From Acidobacteriota bacterium (GTDB lineage Bacteria; Acidobacteriota; Polarisedimenticolia; J045), in the NCBI GenBank assembly GCA_017994815.1, contig JAGOJY010000011.1, positions 1-64,000 of the forward strand: a DNA stretch of 64,000 nucleotides, in the 5' to 3' direction. Shown here in pieces: positions 63,869-64,000 of the stretch. The translations under genes were made by a program, and so were the position numbers. Every line of letters starts with the position of its first letter. Position 1 is the stretch's first letter. The notes beneath the pieces were generated by a model. The model did not search any database. It worked only from the letters and a program-made list of their open reading frames with translations, and was not told where the DNA came from.

Positions 63869-64000
63869 ATGGGACGCATCGTCGGGATCGACCTCGGCAC
63901 GACGAACTCGGTGGTGGCGATCATGGACACCGGCGGGCCGGTGGTCATCCCCTCGCGCGAAGGCAGCCACACGGTCCCGTCGATCGTCGCCTTCTCCCGG
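63869..64000 (+). CDS. dnaK: Chaperone DnaK, N-terminal fragment (runs off right edge)
   Basis: The 44 visible residues read [20 protein letters not shown], then [20 protein letters not shown]. This is the Hsp70 ATPase start with the IDLGTTNS phosphate loop. GGGGGGAGGAG precedes ATG 63869, 44 bp after grpE. The order hrcA-grpE-dnaK is classical. The rest of the gene lies beyond the window. Confidence 0.95.
   Translation, partial: MGRIVGIDLGTTNSVVAIMDTGGPVVIPSREGSHTVPSIVAFSR

Overview
The window is about 70% GC and gene-dense, from a diderm bacterium. A complete tolQ-tolR-tolA-like-tolB-pal-cpoB cluster, a Braun-type apolipoprotein N-acyltransferase and several lipoproteins imply an outer membrane. 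The mix of a GWxTD-domain protein, a Gld-like ABC operon ending in a DUF4340 protein, a DUF4388 protein, bactofilin, pyruvate:ferredoxin oxidoreductase and large TPR-carrying kinase and sulfatase-like proteins points to Acidobacteriota or a nearby phylum. That placement is inferred from gene content, not tested. Starts are a mix of ATG and GTG (one TTG), and neighbouring genes often share a 4-base ATGA/GTGA overlap.

Layout. 1-2041: left-edge fragment of an HNH-nuclease-family-like gene with its promoter, followed by hairpin repeats. 2042-4234: ruvX-mltG, a small Cys/His protein, and a DciA-like protein. 4300-8268: a four-gene ABC/GldG/DUF4340 operon, converging on a GWxTD protein. 9941-14329: HEAT lipoprotein, bactofilin, degenerate methyltransferase, beta-CASP hydrolase and DUF4388 protein. 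14380-15699: accessory patch with a flavin reductase whose 3' part is inverted and lost, a GIY-YIG-like gene and an attC-like hairpin. 15700-18570: ECF sigma operon, tRNA-Leu(CAG) and a DUF2846 protein. 18602-24636: carboxypeptidase-regulatory-repeat protein and a membrane protein fused to a spermidine-synthase-like domain. 24708-31736: RNase R, archease, RtcB, sulfatase-like TPR lipoprotein, BioY and S20. 31858-36700: tol-pal. 36825-39788: sorbosone-dehydrogenase-like protein, SDR, HMCES/YedK and a small coiled-coil protein. 39942-44888: PFOR plus a DHODH-like protein with a strong promoter/operator and a terminator. 44889-53058: accessory stretch with a secreted Cys-rich protein, an ABC exporter lacking its P-loop, a TPR Ser/Thr kinase and an Xre/RES toxin-antitoxin pair. 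53059-64000: housekeeping run with DUF423, recN, coaD, an NfeD-type protease, a stomatin-like protein, a diguanylate cyclase, a SPOR protein, lnt, prfB (programmed frameshift), hrcA, grpE and the start of dnaK.

How it fits together. Several blocks are clear functional units: Tol-Pal for envelope constriction, RtcB with archease for RNA ligation, PFOR with its DHODH-like partner for ferredoxin-linked metabolism, HrcA-GrpE-DnaK for heat shock, and NfeD with a stomatin for membrane-protein quality control. The most unusual observations are the scrambled flavin reductase beside a cassette-like GIY-YIG gene, the in-frame loss of the Walker A region in an ABC exporter, a bipartite operator over the PFOR promoter, a set of genes with -10-like hexamers exactly 6 nt before the start codon (probable leaderless mRNAs), and a short ORF coupled to the secreted Cys-rich protein.
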